Below, piece by piece: positions 1-9,064 of a stretch of 64,000 bases of DNA. The notes beneath the pieces are model-generated. The model saw nothing but the letters and a program-made list of their open reading frames with translations. It was not told the origin of the DNA and ran no database searches. The position numbers and the translations under genes were made by a program. Positions within the stretch are counted from its first letter, which is position 1. Each line of letters begins with the position of its first letter. The stretch is taken from contig NZ_WBPF01000016.1 of assembly GCF_008923725.1 (NCBI RefSeq), positions 434,001 to 498,000 on the forward strand. Reading direction: 5' to 3'. Source of the DNA: Bacillus sp. CH140a_4T (GTDB lineage Bacteria > Bacillota > Bacilli > Bacillales > Bacillaceae_G).

Positions 1-60
1 GGACAGGTTCTATGTTCTAGACAAGTTCCCAATTTTAAGAAAAATACATAATAATACCTT

Positions 61-110
61 TTAAGCATGGATTGGGTGGCAGAATTTTCTGCCACCCAAT
101 CCATGCTTAA
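61..110. terminator. Perfect 24-bp hairpin after cotY
   Basis: Two perfectly complementary 24-base arms (61-84 and 87-110) are separated by only TT. The hairpin lies directly downstream of the minus-strand cotY stop and probably ends that transcript; it could act in both directions. Confidence 0.75.
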
Positions 111-124
111 CTCATTATTTAGTT

Positions 125-601
125 TTAAATCGTAACATCACGTAAGCATTGAATAGCGCAGAAGCAACTTAAATCAACAGTAAGACAAGTGTTGGTCGAC
201 ATTAATCTTGCATTTGGTACAGCTAAAAACGTACAAATTGGATCATTATCAGGTGGTACAGGAGAAGTATCACCTAATACTACAGTTAATACACGCAATA
301 CAGCGCAATCATCATCATCTATACTCTCGACACGGAAAATTGGGGATCGGCAGCTAGAAAGGCTTGCAGTTGGTGCAAATGCTTCAAAAGGTTCTCCAGT
401 TTTTGTGTATAAAATAAACGGGCGTGTATTGGCTACTGATGCACTATTATGTGCTCCTAAAAATGGAACTTCGCAACCAGATCCACATGTTGTCGTTGCG
501 CATTCTTGTAATTCATGTATAAAACGAACGACATTCGATACACAGTTGAAATCACAATCATGATGATGATGATGATGGTCTTCGTTACAATTGCAGCTCA
601 T
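125..601 (-). CDS. cotY: Exosporium/spore coat protein CotY (ExsY family)
   Basis: Cys-rich structural protein of the ExsY/CotY family, which self-assembles into the basal layer of the exosporium around the spore. The 158-residue product starts MSCNCNED, has a run of His residues, then the family core with TTCGSGCE, PFLGAHN, RPFILYTK and the Cys-rich C-terminus CFCAIQCLRD. The upstream ATG at 610 is less likely because GGAGTG sits 6 bases before the ATG at 601. The His-rich N-terminus points to CotY rather than the close paralogue ExsY. Expression is expected late in the mother cell; I did not identify a SigK promoter. Confidence 0.9.
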   Translation of the reverse strand: MSCNCNEDHHHHHHDCDFNCVSNVVRFIHELQECATTTCGSGCEVPFLGAHNSASVANTRPFILYTKTGEPFEAFAPTASLSSCRSPIFRVESIDDDDCAVLRVLTVVLGDTSPVPPDNDPICTFLAVPNARLMSTNTCLTVDLSCFCAIQCLRDVTI

Positions 602-732
602 TATGTTCACTCCTTATCGTGAGTTCTGACATACACTATTACAATATGAGTGAGATATGGTTGATATTACGTTAATTCTTATGATAAAAACAGGGAATTT
701 ATATAGGAGGGATGTACATAATGCAATATAAA

Positions 733-763
733 AAAAGACATCCTTATTTAGTGGATGTCTTTT
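733..763 (-). terminator. Terminator of the UvrD-like helicase gene
   Basis: An 11-bp stem (733-743 with 753-763) overlaps the stop codon of the minus-strand helicase gene and is followed on that strand by a run of T. Confidence 0.7.
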
Positions 764-2810
764 CAGGTAAATCTTTTCGCGCAGTATATAAAAAACGAGA
801 TATATCTAATTTTTTTCCTCTAAAAAATTGCGGAGAGGAAATGTAAAGTTCTTCTTTCGCACGTGTAATTGCGACATAAAGTAGTCGGCGTTCTTCCTCT
901 AAAGCTTCAGAAGTCTCTGTAACACGATCATTTGCATCTTTTAAAGAAGAAGTATGGGGGAGAATACCATCGCTCGCTCCAAGTAAAAAGACGCATGGAA
1001 ATTCAAGGCCTTTTGCGTTATGAATAGACATAAGCGAAACAGCATCTTTTTGTGGCATTGTTTTTAATGCTTCCATTTCTTTTTGACCTTGAATTGCTTC
1101 ATCAATAAATTGTAAATAAGCTGGAATGTCGGTGAAACGAGTTGCAGACTCCATTAATTCTTCTAACATTTCTTCTTGTATATCTTTATGCATCGTAAAG
1201 GAAGAGCGATCATTACTTTGTAAGTACTCTAAATACTTTCCTTTACCATGAATAATTTCTTTTAATGCTTTTTTCGGTTCTAATTCTTTTATAAATTTAA
1301 TAAAATCGATACGCTCATTTACCTTTTTCACTTGAAAAGGTTTTAAGCTCGGATTTAATAATAAGAAATGGAGAAGAGAAGGGAAACGGCCCTCACCATA
1401 TTTCCATTGTTCACGTTCAATAAATGAAATACAATCATCACGCCCAATATACATCGTTGGCAATATATTCGAAAGTGATTCTAGTCGAAACGGTTCAATT
1501 ACCAGTCTTAAATGATCTAATACAGGCTTAATTAAAGAATGTTCATAAAACGATTGGCTCGCCCCGTGCTTAATAAACGGGATTTTGTGAATGGTAAGCT
1601 GATCAAGTAACGAACGGCTTACAGAATGTGTGCGATACAGTAAACAAAAATCTTTAAAGTTACGTCCGCCGCTATCTACTTTTTCTTGAATGAGCTGCAA
1701 AATTTGATTTGCTTCATCAAGAGTCGTAGCAGGTCTTGCGTAAAAAGGTTGTACACCTTCTTCGCGCACAGAATATAGCTCTTTATCAAAACGCTCCTGA
1801 TTTAGTTTGATAACTTCATTTCCAAGTCCGACGATAAATGGGTTGGATCGATAATTTGTATTAAGTGCGATAATCGTAGTGTTATCAAATTCTTTTGGAA
1901 AAGATAAAATAATTTGGTGACTTGCTCCTCGCCAGCCGTATATCGCCTGATCGTCATCACCTGCGATAAATAAATTATTTCTTGGCGTGGCTAACAATTT
2001 TACAATTTCATATTGTGCATACGATGTATCTTGGAACTCATCTACTTCAATATAGTGGAAACGTTGTTGTAATTGGGTAAGCAAAGGAGCGTTATTTTCT
2101 AACATATAATATGTTTCTAATAAGATGTCATCGAAATCAATATAATTATATCGTTGTTTCACTTCTTCAAAACGCTCGTATACTTCTTTAAATTCTTGTT
2201 CAACGGGTGTTTTTACTTTTACATCTTTCGGACGATTCAATTTGTTTTTCTCAAGTGAAATCATAGCGAGCATCGTTTCAGCATCATAATCGTCTTTTAA
2301 GCGTAATTCTTTTAAAATTTTCTTTATCATAATTTGTTTATGTTTTTCGTTTGCTAAAATTTGCTGATTATATCCTTGACTACGAAGCAATTTTAAAAAG
2401 ACAGAGTGGAATGTACCAGCAACAACGTAGCTACTTGCTGCACGATTCATACCTGGTAAATTTGCTACACGATTTCGGATTTCTTCAGCTGCTTTTTGTG
2501 TAAATGTAAGCAATAAAATATTGCGCGGATGAACTTGTTTTACATTTACTAAATAACCTACGCGAGTTGTTAAAACAGACGTTTTCCCGCTTCCAGCACC
2601 AGCTAATGTAAGGACAGGACCTTCTGTCGTTCGCACGGCTTCTAATTGTTTTTCATTTAAAAATACATTTTGTTGCTCGAGAGCGCGAAAGTACGCTGCA
2701 TCTGCATCTTCTTCCATAATTAAATGGGTAGATGTTTTCGGAATATGATATGTTGCACGCGGAATATCAGCATGCGTTAATGATTTTTGTGAAAATTTTT
2801 CTTGTGTCAT
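744..2810 (-). CDS. UvrD/PcrA-like ATP-dependent DNA helicase (YjcD-like)
   Basis: Superfamily 1 helicase of 688 residues, expected to unwind DNA 3' to 5' in repair or recombination in the cytoplasm. Visible motifs are Walker A AGAGSGKTS (about residue 70), motif II VDEFQDTS, motif III GDDDQAIYGWRGA, NYRSN and the late motifs SIHNAKGLEF and LLYVAITRA. The ATG at 2810 is preceded by AAGGTGA. It lies upstream of yjcF-yjcG-yjcH homologues, as yjcD does in B. subtilis, so YjcD is the likely orthologue rather than PcrA, which normally sits beside ligA. The family assignment is secure; the exact role is inferred. Confidence 0.88.
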   Translation of the reverse strand: MTQEKFSQKSLTHADIPRATYHIPKTSTHLIMEEDADAAYFRALEQQNVFLNEKQLEAVRTTEGPVLTLAGAGSGKTSVLTTRVGYLVNVKQVHPRNILLLTFTQKAAEEIRNRVANLPGMNRAASSYVVAGTFHSVFLKLLRSQGYNQQILANEKHKQIMIKKILKELRLKDDYDAETMLAMISLEKNKLNRPKDVKVKTPVEQEFKEVYERFEEVKQRYNYIDFDDILLETYYMLENNAPLLTQLQQRFHYIEVDEFQDTSYAQYEIVKLLATPRNNLFIAGDDDQAIYGWRGASHQIILSFPKEFDNTTIIALNTNYRSNPFIVGLGNEVIKLNQERFDKELYSVREEGVQPFYARPATTLDEANQILQLIQEKVDSGGRNFKDFCLLYRTHSVSRSLLDQLTIHKIPFIKHGASQSFYEHSLIKPVLDHLRLVIEPFRLESLSNILPTMYIGRDDCISFIEREQWKYGEGRFPSLLHFLLLNPSLKPFQVKKVNERIDFIKFIKELEPKKALKEIIHGKGKYLEYLQSNDRSSFTMHKDIQEEMLEELMESATRFTDIPAYLQFIDEAIQGQKEMEALKTMPQKDAVSLMSIHNAKGLEFPCVFLLGASDGILPHTSSLKDANDRVTETSEALEEERRLLYVAITRAKEELYISSPQFFRGKKLDISRFLYTARKDLPEKTSTK

Positions 2811-2878
2811 ATATTCACCTTCAAAACTATAGCATCAACATTTAACTTTAGCGGAAGAAAAAGAAAATAGCAATGTAA

Positions 2879-2905
2879 AAAACAGGAGGGGATACCTCCT
2901 GTTTT
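2879..2905 (-). terminator. Terminator after the yjcF homologue
   Basis: Arms 2879-2889 and 2895-2905 form an 11-bp stem with T-rich flanks, just downstream of the minus-strand GNAT gene. Confidence 0.7.
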
Positions 2906-2909
2906 CAAA

Positions 2910-3332
2910 TTACAATTCTTTTATCATAACGATGTGAGGAATATTTGCTTCCATGAATACATCAGAATTCGTTACATATCCAAGTTTCTTATAGAAATCT
3001 TCAGCATGTGTTTGGGCGTGCAGCTTTAATTTTGGTAGCGAGTTTTTCTTCGCATACGCTTCAAGTGCATCCATAACAATTTTTCCAATCCCTTTTTTAC
3101 GATGGGAAGCTAGTACGCAAATGCGTTCCATTTTTCCTATTCCATCCAGTATGCGAAAGCGACCAGCACCAACTGGAACATCATTATCATATATAACAAC
3201 GTGTGTTGAAGTTTCTTCAAATTCATCATACTCTTCTTCAGCAGAAACTTGTTGTTCATTCACAAAGACTTGCTTACGTACAGAGAATGCGTCTCTTAGT
3301 TGTTCGTCCGTTTGTACGATTTGTGCGTGCAA
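2910..3332 (-). CDS. GNAT-family N-acetyltransferase (YjcF-like)
   Basis: Acyl-CoA-dependent acetyltransferase of about 140 residues. The acetyl-CoA loop is visible in ERICVLASHRKKGIGK, followed by the FYKKLGY segment. I place the start at the TTG at 3332: it has AAAGGGG upstream and gives an N-terminus (MHAQIVQTDEQLRDAF) that fits YjcF. The longer ATG reading from 3386 would overlap the preceding gene by about 50 bases. It follows yjcG by one base, so the two are co-transcribed and probably translationally coupled. The substrate is unknown. Confidence 0.85.
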   Translation of the reverse strand: MHAQIVQTDEQLRDAFSVRKQVFVNEQQVSAEEEYDEFEETSTHVVIYDNDVPVGAGRFRILDGIGKMERICVLASHRKKGIGKIVMDALEAYAKKNSLPKLKLHAQTHAEDFYKKLGYVTNSDVFMEANIPHIVMIKEL

Positions 3333-3333
3333 A

Positions 3334-3852
3334 TTAGTTGTGCCCCTTTCCAAGGTGAAATGTTTCATGTACAGTCCATGTACCATTTTCTAATTGATAT
3401 AGAAGATGGAAGCGATCAATTGGTTGTTCATAATAGAAATCTTTCATACGTAATCGACCTAATACATCAGCATGTTCTGCATCTGATAAGCCTTGTCCGA
3501 TTGTTAAATGAGGTACGAAAGCGTACTCGCGTTCTTGCGTAAAGAATTCACTATGCATTTCCTCATTTAAGAAAGTGAGTTCAGGTGTTTTTTCTACTTT
3601 AAAATAAAGAACATTATTAACAGGTGCGAATGAACCAACTTTTCCAACATGAAGGGTGAAAGGGTTCGTTTTATTTGCGATTGTATGTAACTCGTTTACA
3701 ATCGATTCTAGTTGATCATCTTGCGTCTCAAAGGGTGTTTTCAATGTAATATGTGGCGGAACTAATGCGTAGTGCGGATCATAACGTTTACGCAATCCGT
3801 TCGCTTTATCTTGAATCATTTTAGATGGAAAAATTACAATGCCTAATTTCAT
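3334..3852 (-). CDS. yjcG: 2H phosphoesterase-like protein YjcG
   Basis: A 172-residue member of the 2H (2'-5' RNA ligase-like) phosphoesterase superfamily. Both signature motifs are present: HITL in PPHITLKTPF (about residues 49-52) and HLTI in VPHLTIGQGL (about residues 131-134), whose His residues form the active site. Substrates of YjcG are not established. The gene lies between the yjcH-like esterase and yjcF-like acetyltransferase genes on the same strand, as in B. subtilis. Confidence 0.88.
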   Translation of the reverse strand: MKLGIVIFPSKMIQDKANGLRKRYDPHYALVPPHITLKTPFETQDDQLESIVNELHTIANKTNPFTLHVGKVGSFAPVNNVLYFKVEKTPELTFLNEEMHSEFFTQEREYAFVPHLTIGQGLSDAEHADVLGRLRMKDFYYEQPIDRFHLLYQLENGTWTVHETFHLGKGHN

Positions 3853-3945
3853 GTTCCAATTCCTCCCTTTGTAAGTCTAGTTAGATTTTGAGAAAAACAA
3901 ATCTCTCTATCTATTATATCAAATTATTCTGAATACTGCTCTCTA

Positions 3946-4677
3946 TTATTTCATTGATAGAATATGAGAGAAAGCTTTCGGTAAATCAGTTTGCCAATAT
4001 TTCCACGTATGGTTACCTGCAAACTCCTCGTAATGCGTGATGAAATTTCTATCTGTCAGAAGCGTATTGAGCTCACGGTTCGGTTGTACGAAATCAGATA
4101 CTTGTCCATCCGTGCGCTTTACAGCTGTTTCTTCTGTCCCAATGACATGATAAAGGTCTAGCGCCTCCGGATTTTTGAAGTCTTTTGCTAAGTTCATCAC
4201 TGTTTCATCCACAAATGGTGATTGCATAACGACTTTACCGAATGTATGCGGATACATAAGTGCAGTCATGAAGGAAACTGTTCCGCCAAGAGAATCCCCA
4301 ATTAACACACGACCTTTTCCCATTTGGTACGTTGGATAATTTTCATCGATATATGGTGCAAGTTCATGAGCAAGGAAACGAATATACGCAGCGTTTTTCA
4401 CTTCATTTGGGAAATATTTTTCTTTACGATCGTGTACATTTTTATATGGAATACCGACAATAATTGTACGGTCAATTTCTTCAGTTTCACGAAGGCGCTC
4501 AATTACACGGTGCGCTTTACCGAGCTGAAAATAATCTCTACCATCTTGTGCAATTACAACTGTATGTTTGTGCAGTGGTGTGTAATTTACTGGTAAGTAA
4601 ACGAGAAGTGTGACATCTTCTTGAAGTGATGCACTATAAAATGAAATTTCTTCAATTCTCCCTATTGTTTGATTCAT
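3946..4677 (-). CDS. yjcH: Esterase D-type alpha/beta hydrolase (YjcH-like)
   Basis: Putative esterase of 243 residues in the Fes/esterase D family. The nucleophile elbow is GDSLGG (LIGDSLGGTVSFM) and the catalytic His lies in GNHTWKYWQ near the C-terminus. The open frame extends 80 codons further upstream, but the ATG at 4677 (MNQTIGRIEE) has AGGGGGAT just before it and matches the family start. It belongs to the minus-strand yjcF-G-H group; the substrate is unknown. Confidence 0.87.
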   Translation of the reverse strand: MNQTIGRIEEISFYSASLQEDVTLLVYLPVNYTPLHKHTVVIAQDGRDYFQLGKAHRVIERLRETEEIDRTIIVGIPYKNVHDRKEKYFPNEVKNAAYIRFLAHELAPYIDENYPTYQMGKGRVLIGDSLGGTVSFMTALMYPHTFGKVVMQSPFVDETVMNLAKDFKNPEALDLYHVIGTEETAVKRTDGQVSDFVQPNRELNTLLTDRNFITHYEEFAGNHTWKYWQTDLPKAFSHILSMK

Positions 4678-4880
4678 ATAGATCCCCCTAAATAAAAATT
4701 TACTGTAATGATTGTAAGAGCGACGCTTGTAGTGAAAAAGAAAGAAATATTCACTAATAGGTGCTTTCGTTTCTATTTTACCATAATGGTACGAAGAATC
4801 TAAAAAATTAGTATTTAAGTTATGAAAGAAAACGGATATAATGAAGTGGGATTTTTGACAGGTGAGAGGGGAGACGGAAT

Positions 4881-5792
4881 TTGAAACAAGAAAGATCAAT
4901 CGCACTACCATTAGCAATTTCCATTATAGCCATTTCATTCGCAGCAGTTTTTGTAAAGATGTCCTCAGCACCATCTTCCATATTAAGTATGTACCGATTA
5001 TGGATTATCGTACTTATTATGCTGCCAATCGTTTGGAAAAAACGGGAGGAATTTAGTAAGATTCAAATAAAAGATTGGGGATTTTTAATTGGATCTGGTT
5101 TCTTTTTAGCACTTCATTTTCTCTTATGGTTTGAATCTTTAAAGCATACGACAGTTGCTAGTTCGACGATTATTTTAGCACTTCAACCAATCGTATCTTT
5201 AGTTGGAGGTTTTTTCTTATTTAAAGAAAGAACAACATACTCAGCCATTGCGACAATGGGAATTGCGATACTAGGCGTAATGTGTATTGGGTGGGGAGAT
5301 TTAGGGCTAAGTGAACAAGCAATTTATGGAGATATATTATCCTTTTTAAGTGTAATAGCGGTTGTCGGTTATTTATTTATCGGGCAAACGACAGTAAAGA
5401 AAGTATCACACTGGATTTACAGTTTTACAGTTTTTGCATTCGCAGGTATTTTTATGGGGATGTATAATATAGTATTGCAAGTGCCTTTTACAGGTTATTC
5501 GAAGTGGGACTGGACCGTTTTTCTTTTACTTGCGGTGGTGCCGACAGTGTCACACGTTATTAATAATTGGTTATTAAACTACGTAAATGCAACAACAATT
5601 TCAATGAGTATTTTAGGGGAACCAGTTGGAGCATCTATACTAGCGTTCTTCTTACTCGGGGAAAGATTAAATGCTATGCAAATTATCGGTAGCATGCTCG
5701 TATTGTTTGGTGTATCTGTTTTCTTACTACAACAACAAAAACGAACAGCAAAAAATGTAGTAAACGAGCCGGTGTACACACAGGAATTATAA
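4881..5792 (+). CDS. EamA/DMT-family transporter
   Basis: A 303-residue membrane protein with about ten hydrophobic helices in two EamA repeats, typical of the drug/metabolite transporter superfamily. Conserved stretches include ASSTIILALQPIVSLVGGFF and ISMSILGEPVGASILAFFLLGE. TTG is used as the start, with GAGGGGAGA upstream. Transcribed alone, divergent from yjcH. The substrate cannot be inferred. Confidence 0.88.
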   Translation: MKQERSIALPLAISIIAISFAAVFVKMSSAPSSILSMYRLWIIVLIMLPIVWKKREEFSKIQIKDWGFLIGSGFFLALHFLLWFESLKHTTVASSTIILALQPIVSLVGGFFLFKERTTYSAIATMGIAILGVMCIGWGDLGLSEQAIYGDILSFLSVIAVVGYLFIGQTTVKKVSHWIYSFTVFAFAGIFMGMYNIVLQVPFTGYSKWDWTVFLLLAVVPTVSHVINNWLLNYVNATTISMSILGEPVGASILAFFLLGERLNAMQIIGSMLVLFGVSVFLLQQQKRTAKNVVNEPVYTQEL

Positions 5793-5839
5793 TGTTAGGG
5801 GAGAAAAGAGAAGTTGTGATACTTCTCTTTTTGTTTTAT

Positions 5840-5986
5840 CCCACTTTAATGGGCAGTAAGACCCCCACCTCAAAATTCAGCGAAAGCAAAGAATTTAGGT
5901 GGGGGATCAACTGCCCATTAAAGTCCGATTGGTTCAACTAATAATCAGTGGGGGATGAGGAAAACCCCCACTGATTAAAGTTTCAC
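5840..5986. repeat. bcr1-like interspersed repeat with TTTAT target duplication
   Basis: A 147-bp non-coding element between two short genes. It contains two strong hairpins built on CCCCCACCT/AGGTGGGGG and AATCAGTGGGGG/CCCCCACTGATT, and the flanking arms TTTAATGGGCAG and CTGCCCATTAAA. It is bounded by the 5-bp direct repeat TTTAT (5835-5839 and 5987-5991), the target duplication reported for bcr1 repeats in the B. cereus group. Identification as bcr1 is from memory of its features. Confidence 0.6.
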
Positions 5987-6020
5987 TTTATAGAAATATA
6001 GGTGAGGAAGGGGGAAGGAC

Positions 6021-6416
6021 ATGGAATTTCCATCAAAAAAAGACGTATGGTTATATCCGATTTTTTTCGTTGTCATTGGAGCGTGTTTTGCTCCTCTATT
6101 TGCAGGAAAAGAGTATTTTCTTTTATTTTTTACAATCCCGTTAGCAATATTATTTATGTGGAGTTGGTTTTCGACAAAATACATCGTCGGAGAAGAAACA
6201 ATTACAATTAGATCAGGTCTCGTTAAAAAACGCATATTTATACGAGATATAAAACAAATTTCAAATACGAAAAATCCAATAGCTGCTCATGCATTGTCAT
6301 TGGATCGACTTGAAATTGTTTACGGTGCACATAAAACAGAAGTTATTTCTCCTAAAGATAAAGAACAATTCATCAATCTTGTTACAAGTAAAAATTCAAA
6401 AATTGAAACGAAGTAA
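6021..6416 (+). CDS. Small membrane protein with a bacterial PH-like domain
   Basis: A 131-residue protein. Two adjacent hydrophobic helices (about residues 12-50) are followed by a soluble beta-rich domain beginning TKYIVGEETITIRSGLV and containing IFIRDIKQIS and EVISPKDKEQFI, the pattern of YdbT/YvbH-type bacterial PH domains. Likely at the cytoplasmic face of the membrane; function unknown. Confidence 0.75.
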   Translation: MEFPSKKDVWLYPIFFVVIGACFAPLFAGKEYFLLFFTIPLAILFMWSWFSTKYIVGEETITIRSGLVKKRIFIRDIKQISNTKNPIAAHALSLDRLEIVYGAHKTEVISPKDKEQFINLVTSKNSKIETK

Positions 6417-6442
6417 AAGAGTGGCTACGAAGCCACTCTTTT
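6415..6442. terminator. Convergent terminator
   Basis: A 12-bp perfect stem (6415-6426 with 6431-6442) with A-run and T-run ends lies between two convergent genes and should terminate both. Confidence 0.75.
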
Positions 6443-6839
6443 ACTTTGGATTTGTCATATAAGGTTGTACATGAATCATACATAGGTCACGGAACTTTCC
6501 TTCAGTAGTTGTGACAATTACGACTGCTCTTCCCGCACTTTTTCCAGTAATCGTTACCGTATCACCTTTTGGATATATTGTGATAACATCAGCATTCATA
6601 TTTGTCCAAATAAGTTCTTTATTCGTCGCTTGCATTGGTAAAACGGAAGCTGATAGCTCAGTGCTTTGTCCAGTTCTTACCTTTAACTTATTTTTTTCCA
6701 TATGAACACCGATGACTGAAATAACAGAAGGAGCAATTGAAATTTTAGGTGGATTAGGTTGTATGTTCAAACAAGAGGTAGAAGTATTTGTGATAGGTGA
6801 AAATTTTCGTGTTTGTTGTCGCTGAAAAGCTGCTAACAT
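6441..6839 (-). CDS. Bacterial Ig-like (BIG2-type) domain protein
   Basis: A 132-residue protein with a single BIG2-like domain after about residue 45: [17 protein letters not shown], then [14 protein letters not shown] and [16 protein letters not shown]. The N-terminus ([17 protein letters not shown]) is not a convincing signal peptide, so location is unclear. Stand-alone domains of this kind occur in Bacillus; function unknown. Confidence 0.7.
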   Translation of the reverse strand: MLAAFQRQQTRKFSPITNTSTSCLNIQPNPPKISIAPSVISVIGVHMEKNKLKVRTGQSTELSASVLPMQATNKELIWTNMNADVITIYPKGDTVTITGKSAGRAVVIVTTTEGKFRDLCMIHVQPYMTNPK

Positions 6840-6960
6840 GTTGGAGTCCCCTTTCTGTATAAGTGCTGATATTCATACTATAAAGGAGTAGTGTTATGTT
6901 AAATTTAACGAAACATAAAGAATTTGTTAAATTTGAGAAGAAGATTGTCGAACTGTAAAA

Positions 6961-6993
6961 AAAGCTCTGCTGTTATCATAACAGCAGAGCTTT
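6961..6993 (-). terminator. putP terminator
   Basis: A 16-bp perfect stem (6961-6976 with 6978-6993) with a T-run on the minus strand, immediately downstream of putP. Confidence 0.75.
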
Positions 6994-6997
6994 CTTT

Positions 6998-8476
6998 TTA
7001 TAGATTATGACTATGTTGCTTTTCGAAATTCTCAAATTGCTCTTCAACTTCTTTTGAAGGTTTCGTTAGTAAACTAACAATTATGATCATTATTAAACTA
7101 ATAGCGAAACCAGGAATCATTTCATATAAGGAATCTTTTAAGAATTTGAATTGAGTCCAAATAATTACTGTAGCGGCACCAGAAATCATACCAGCAAGTG
7201 CGCCCCATTTTGTCATACGTTTCCAATATAAGCTTAATAAAATAGCAGGTCCGAATGAAGAACCAAACCCAGCCCAAGCGTATCCAACAAGAGCTAAAAT
7301 CGTATCATTTTGTTTAAACGCTAATGCGCACCCAACTAATGCAATAACTAGTACAGCCATACGACCGACAAATACAAGTTCTTTATCAGAAGCAGAACGT
7401 TTAAAGAATGTACGATATAAATCTTCTGTTATAGCACTAGAAGTAACGAGTAATTGAGATGAAATTGTACTCATAATCGCAGCTAAAATAGCTGCTAATA
7501 AAAATCCAGTAATAAGTGGATGGAATAAAATTTTTCCTAGTTCAAGGAAAATTGTTTCTGGATTAGATAATGTTAACTCTTGTTGTGAGTAGTAAGCGAT
7601 ACCGATAAGGCCAGTAAACATAGCTCCGACAACAGAGAAAATCATCCAGCTCATACCAATTCTTCGTGCGCTTTTAATTTCTTTTACAGAGGAAATCGCC
7701 ATAAAGCGTACGATAATATGAGGTTGTCCAACATAACCAAGGCCCCATGCAAATAAAGAAATAATCCCTAAAGTAGAGGCTCCTTTAAAAATATCTAAAC
7801 GCGTTGGATCTACAGATTGAATTGTATCAAATGCAGGTCCAAGTCCGTTCGAATTCATAATTGTTACGATAGGAACAAGAATAAGAGCAACAACCATAAT
7901 GATTCCTTGCACGAAGTCTGTCCAACTTACTGCTAAGAAACCACCAAATAATGTGTAAGCGACAACAACGCCAGCAACAATGAATAATCCAAAGTGGTAG
8001 TTCATACCAAATGAATTTTCAAATAATACAGCGCCTGAAACAAGTCCTGAAGCTACATAAAAAGTAAAGAAAATCATAATAACAAGTCCGGATACTAAGC
8101 GTAGCATGTGAGATTTGTCGTGGAAACGGTGTTCCAAAAATTCTGGGATAGTAATAGAGTTGTTTGCAATTTCAGAGTAGGTACGTAAGCGAGGAGCGAC
8201 ATAAAGCCAGTTTGCGTATGCGCCTAGTGTTAGGCCGATCGCAATCCAACTACTACTTAATCCAACGCTAAACATTGCACCGGGTAATCCCATTAAAAGC
8301 CAACCACTCATATCCGATGCTCCAGCACTTAATGCTGTTACTGCGGGGCCTAGTGTACGCCCGCCAAGCATATAATCTGTTAAGTTGGACGTTCGTTTGT
8401 AGGCGAAATAGCCAATGACTAACATCCCGAGCATGTAAATAGAGATTGAAGTTAAAGTTAACATCTGCGTACTCAT
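6998..8476 (-). CDS. putP: Sodium/proline symporter PutP
   Basis: A 492-residue membrane transporter of the sodium:solute symporter family with about 13 hydrophobic helices. Family signatures include LGGRTLGPAVTALSAGASDMSGWLLMG at the N-terminus (in part), the GWGLGYVGQPHI-like segment (AWGLGYVGQPHIIVRF) and AILAAIMSTISSQLLV. It imports proline with Na+. Likely CodY control is described at 8,541-8,582. Confidence 0.92.
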   Translation of the reverse strand: MSTQMLTLTSISIYMLGMLVIGYFAYKRTSNLTDYMLGGRTLGPAVTALSAGASDMSGWLLMGLPGAMFSVGLSSSWIAIGLTLGAYANWLYVAPRLRTYSEIANNSITIPEFLEHRFHDKSHMLRLVSGLVIMIFFTFYVASGLVSGAVLFENSFGMNYHFGLFIVAGVVVAYTLFGGFLAVSWTDFVQGIIMVVALILVPIVTIMNSNGLGPAFDTIQSVDPTRLDIFKGASTLGIISLFAWGLGYVGQPHIIVRFMAISSVKEIKSARRIGMSWMIFSVVGAMFTGLIGIAYYSQQELTLSNPETIFLELGKILFHPLITGFLLAAILAAIMSTISSQLLVTSSAITEDLYRTFFKRSASDKELVFVGRMAVLVIALVGCALAFKQNDTILALVGYAWAGFGSSFGPAILLSLYWKRMTKWGALAGMISGAATVIIWTQFKFLKDSLYEMIPGFAISLIMIIIVSLLTKPSKEVEEQFENFEKQHSHNL

Positions 8477-8540
8477 GTAGTTCCCCTTCCTTTTGTCATG
8501 TCTTTTGATGCGTTATGCATATTTATAATCTATCATGATT

Positions 8541-8582
8541 ATTCTGAAAAATCCATACAGAAATATGAATTTTCAGAAATGT
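8541..8582. promoter_or_regulatory. Two CodY-box-like sites upstream of putP
   Basis: AATTTTCAGAAATGT (8568-8582) matches 13 of 15 positions of the CodY consensus AATTTTCWGAAAATT, and ATTATTCTGAAAAAT (about 8539-8553) matches 12. A partial CcpA cre-like TGTAAGCG follows at about 8580. CodY control of amino-acid uptake is established in Bacillus; control of this gene is inferred. Confidence 0.45.
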
Positions 8583-8735
8583 AAGCGTTTTTTGAAGTCA
8601 TTTTACTTTTTTAATATATAATATTCATACAAAAAACCTTATTTTTAATAGAGTATTTATTATATTTACATAAAAAGAGGTTGTTTTGTCAATATAATAT
8701 TGAAAGGAGAGAAAAATAAAATTTTTTTAAAAGTA

Positions 8736-8765
8736 TTGACTTATGAAAAAAGTTAGGTCTATAAT
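8736..8765 (+). promoter_or_regulatory. SigA-type promoter of the trp operon
   Basis: TTGACT (8736-8741) and TATAAT (8760-8765) with an 18-base spacer, directly upstream of the first T-box leader. Confidence 0.7.
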
Positions 8766-8783
8766 GAGTTCAACTTAAAAAAA

Positions 8784-9043
8784 TGCAAGCGTTGATGAAG
8801 AAGAGTACACATGATGAACATGTCAGAGAGCTGATGGTTGGTGCGAATCAGTATGGGATTGATGTGGAATGGGCTTCGGAGCTTCCAAACCGAAACGAAA
8901 GAAGTAGGCTTTGGCGACATGATCTCATCGATACAAGAGACACGTATTGTTTTTGATACGGTAAAGTGCGTTACATTCGTAACGAATTAAGGTGGCACCA
9001 CGGGAGTACCCGTCCTTTCTATAGGATGAGTACTCCCTTTTTG
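8784..9043 (+). ncRNA. First T-box leader (tRNA-Trp sensing) of trpEGDCFBA
   Basis: T-box riboswitch. Stem I has the AAGAGTA element near its base and a TGG triplet (in GGAATGGGCTT) as the likely Trp specifier. The T-box core AAGGTGGCACCACG is at about 8989-9002. The terminator hairpin pairs GGGAGTAC with GTACTCCC (9002-9037) and is followed by a T-run. Uncharged tRNA-Trp should stabilise the antiterminator and let transcription continue. Confidence 0.88.
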
Positions 9044-9064
9044 TGTACAAAAAATTAAATAAAT

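Noticed and set aside
189-563. Plus-strand ORF opposite cotY
   Set aside because: It is the antisense of a strongly conserved Cys-rich protein and has no ribosome binding site.
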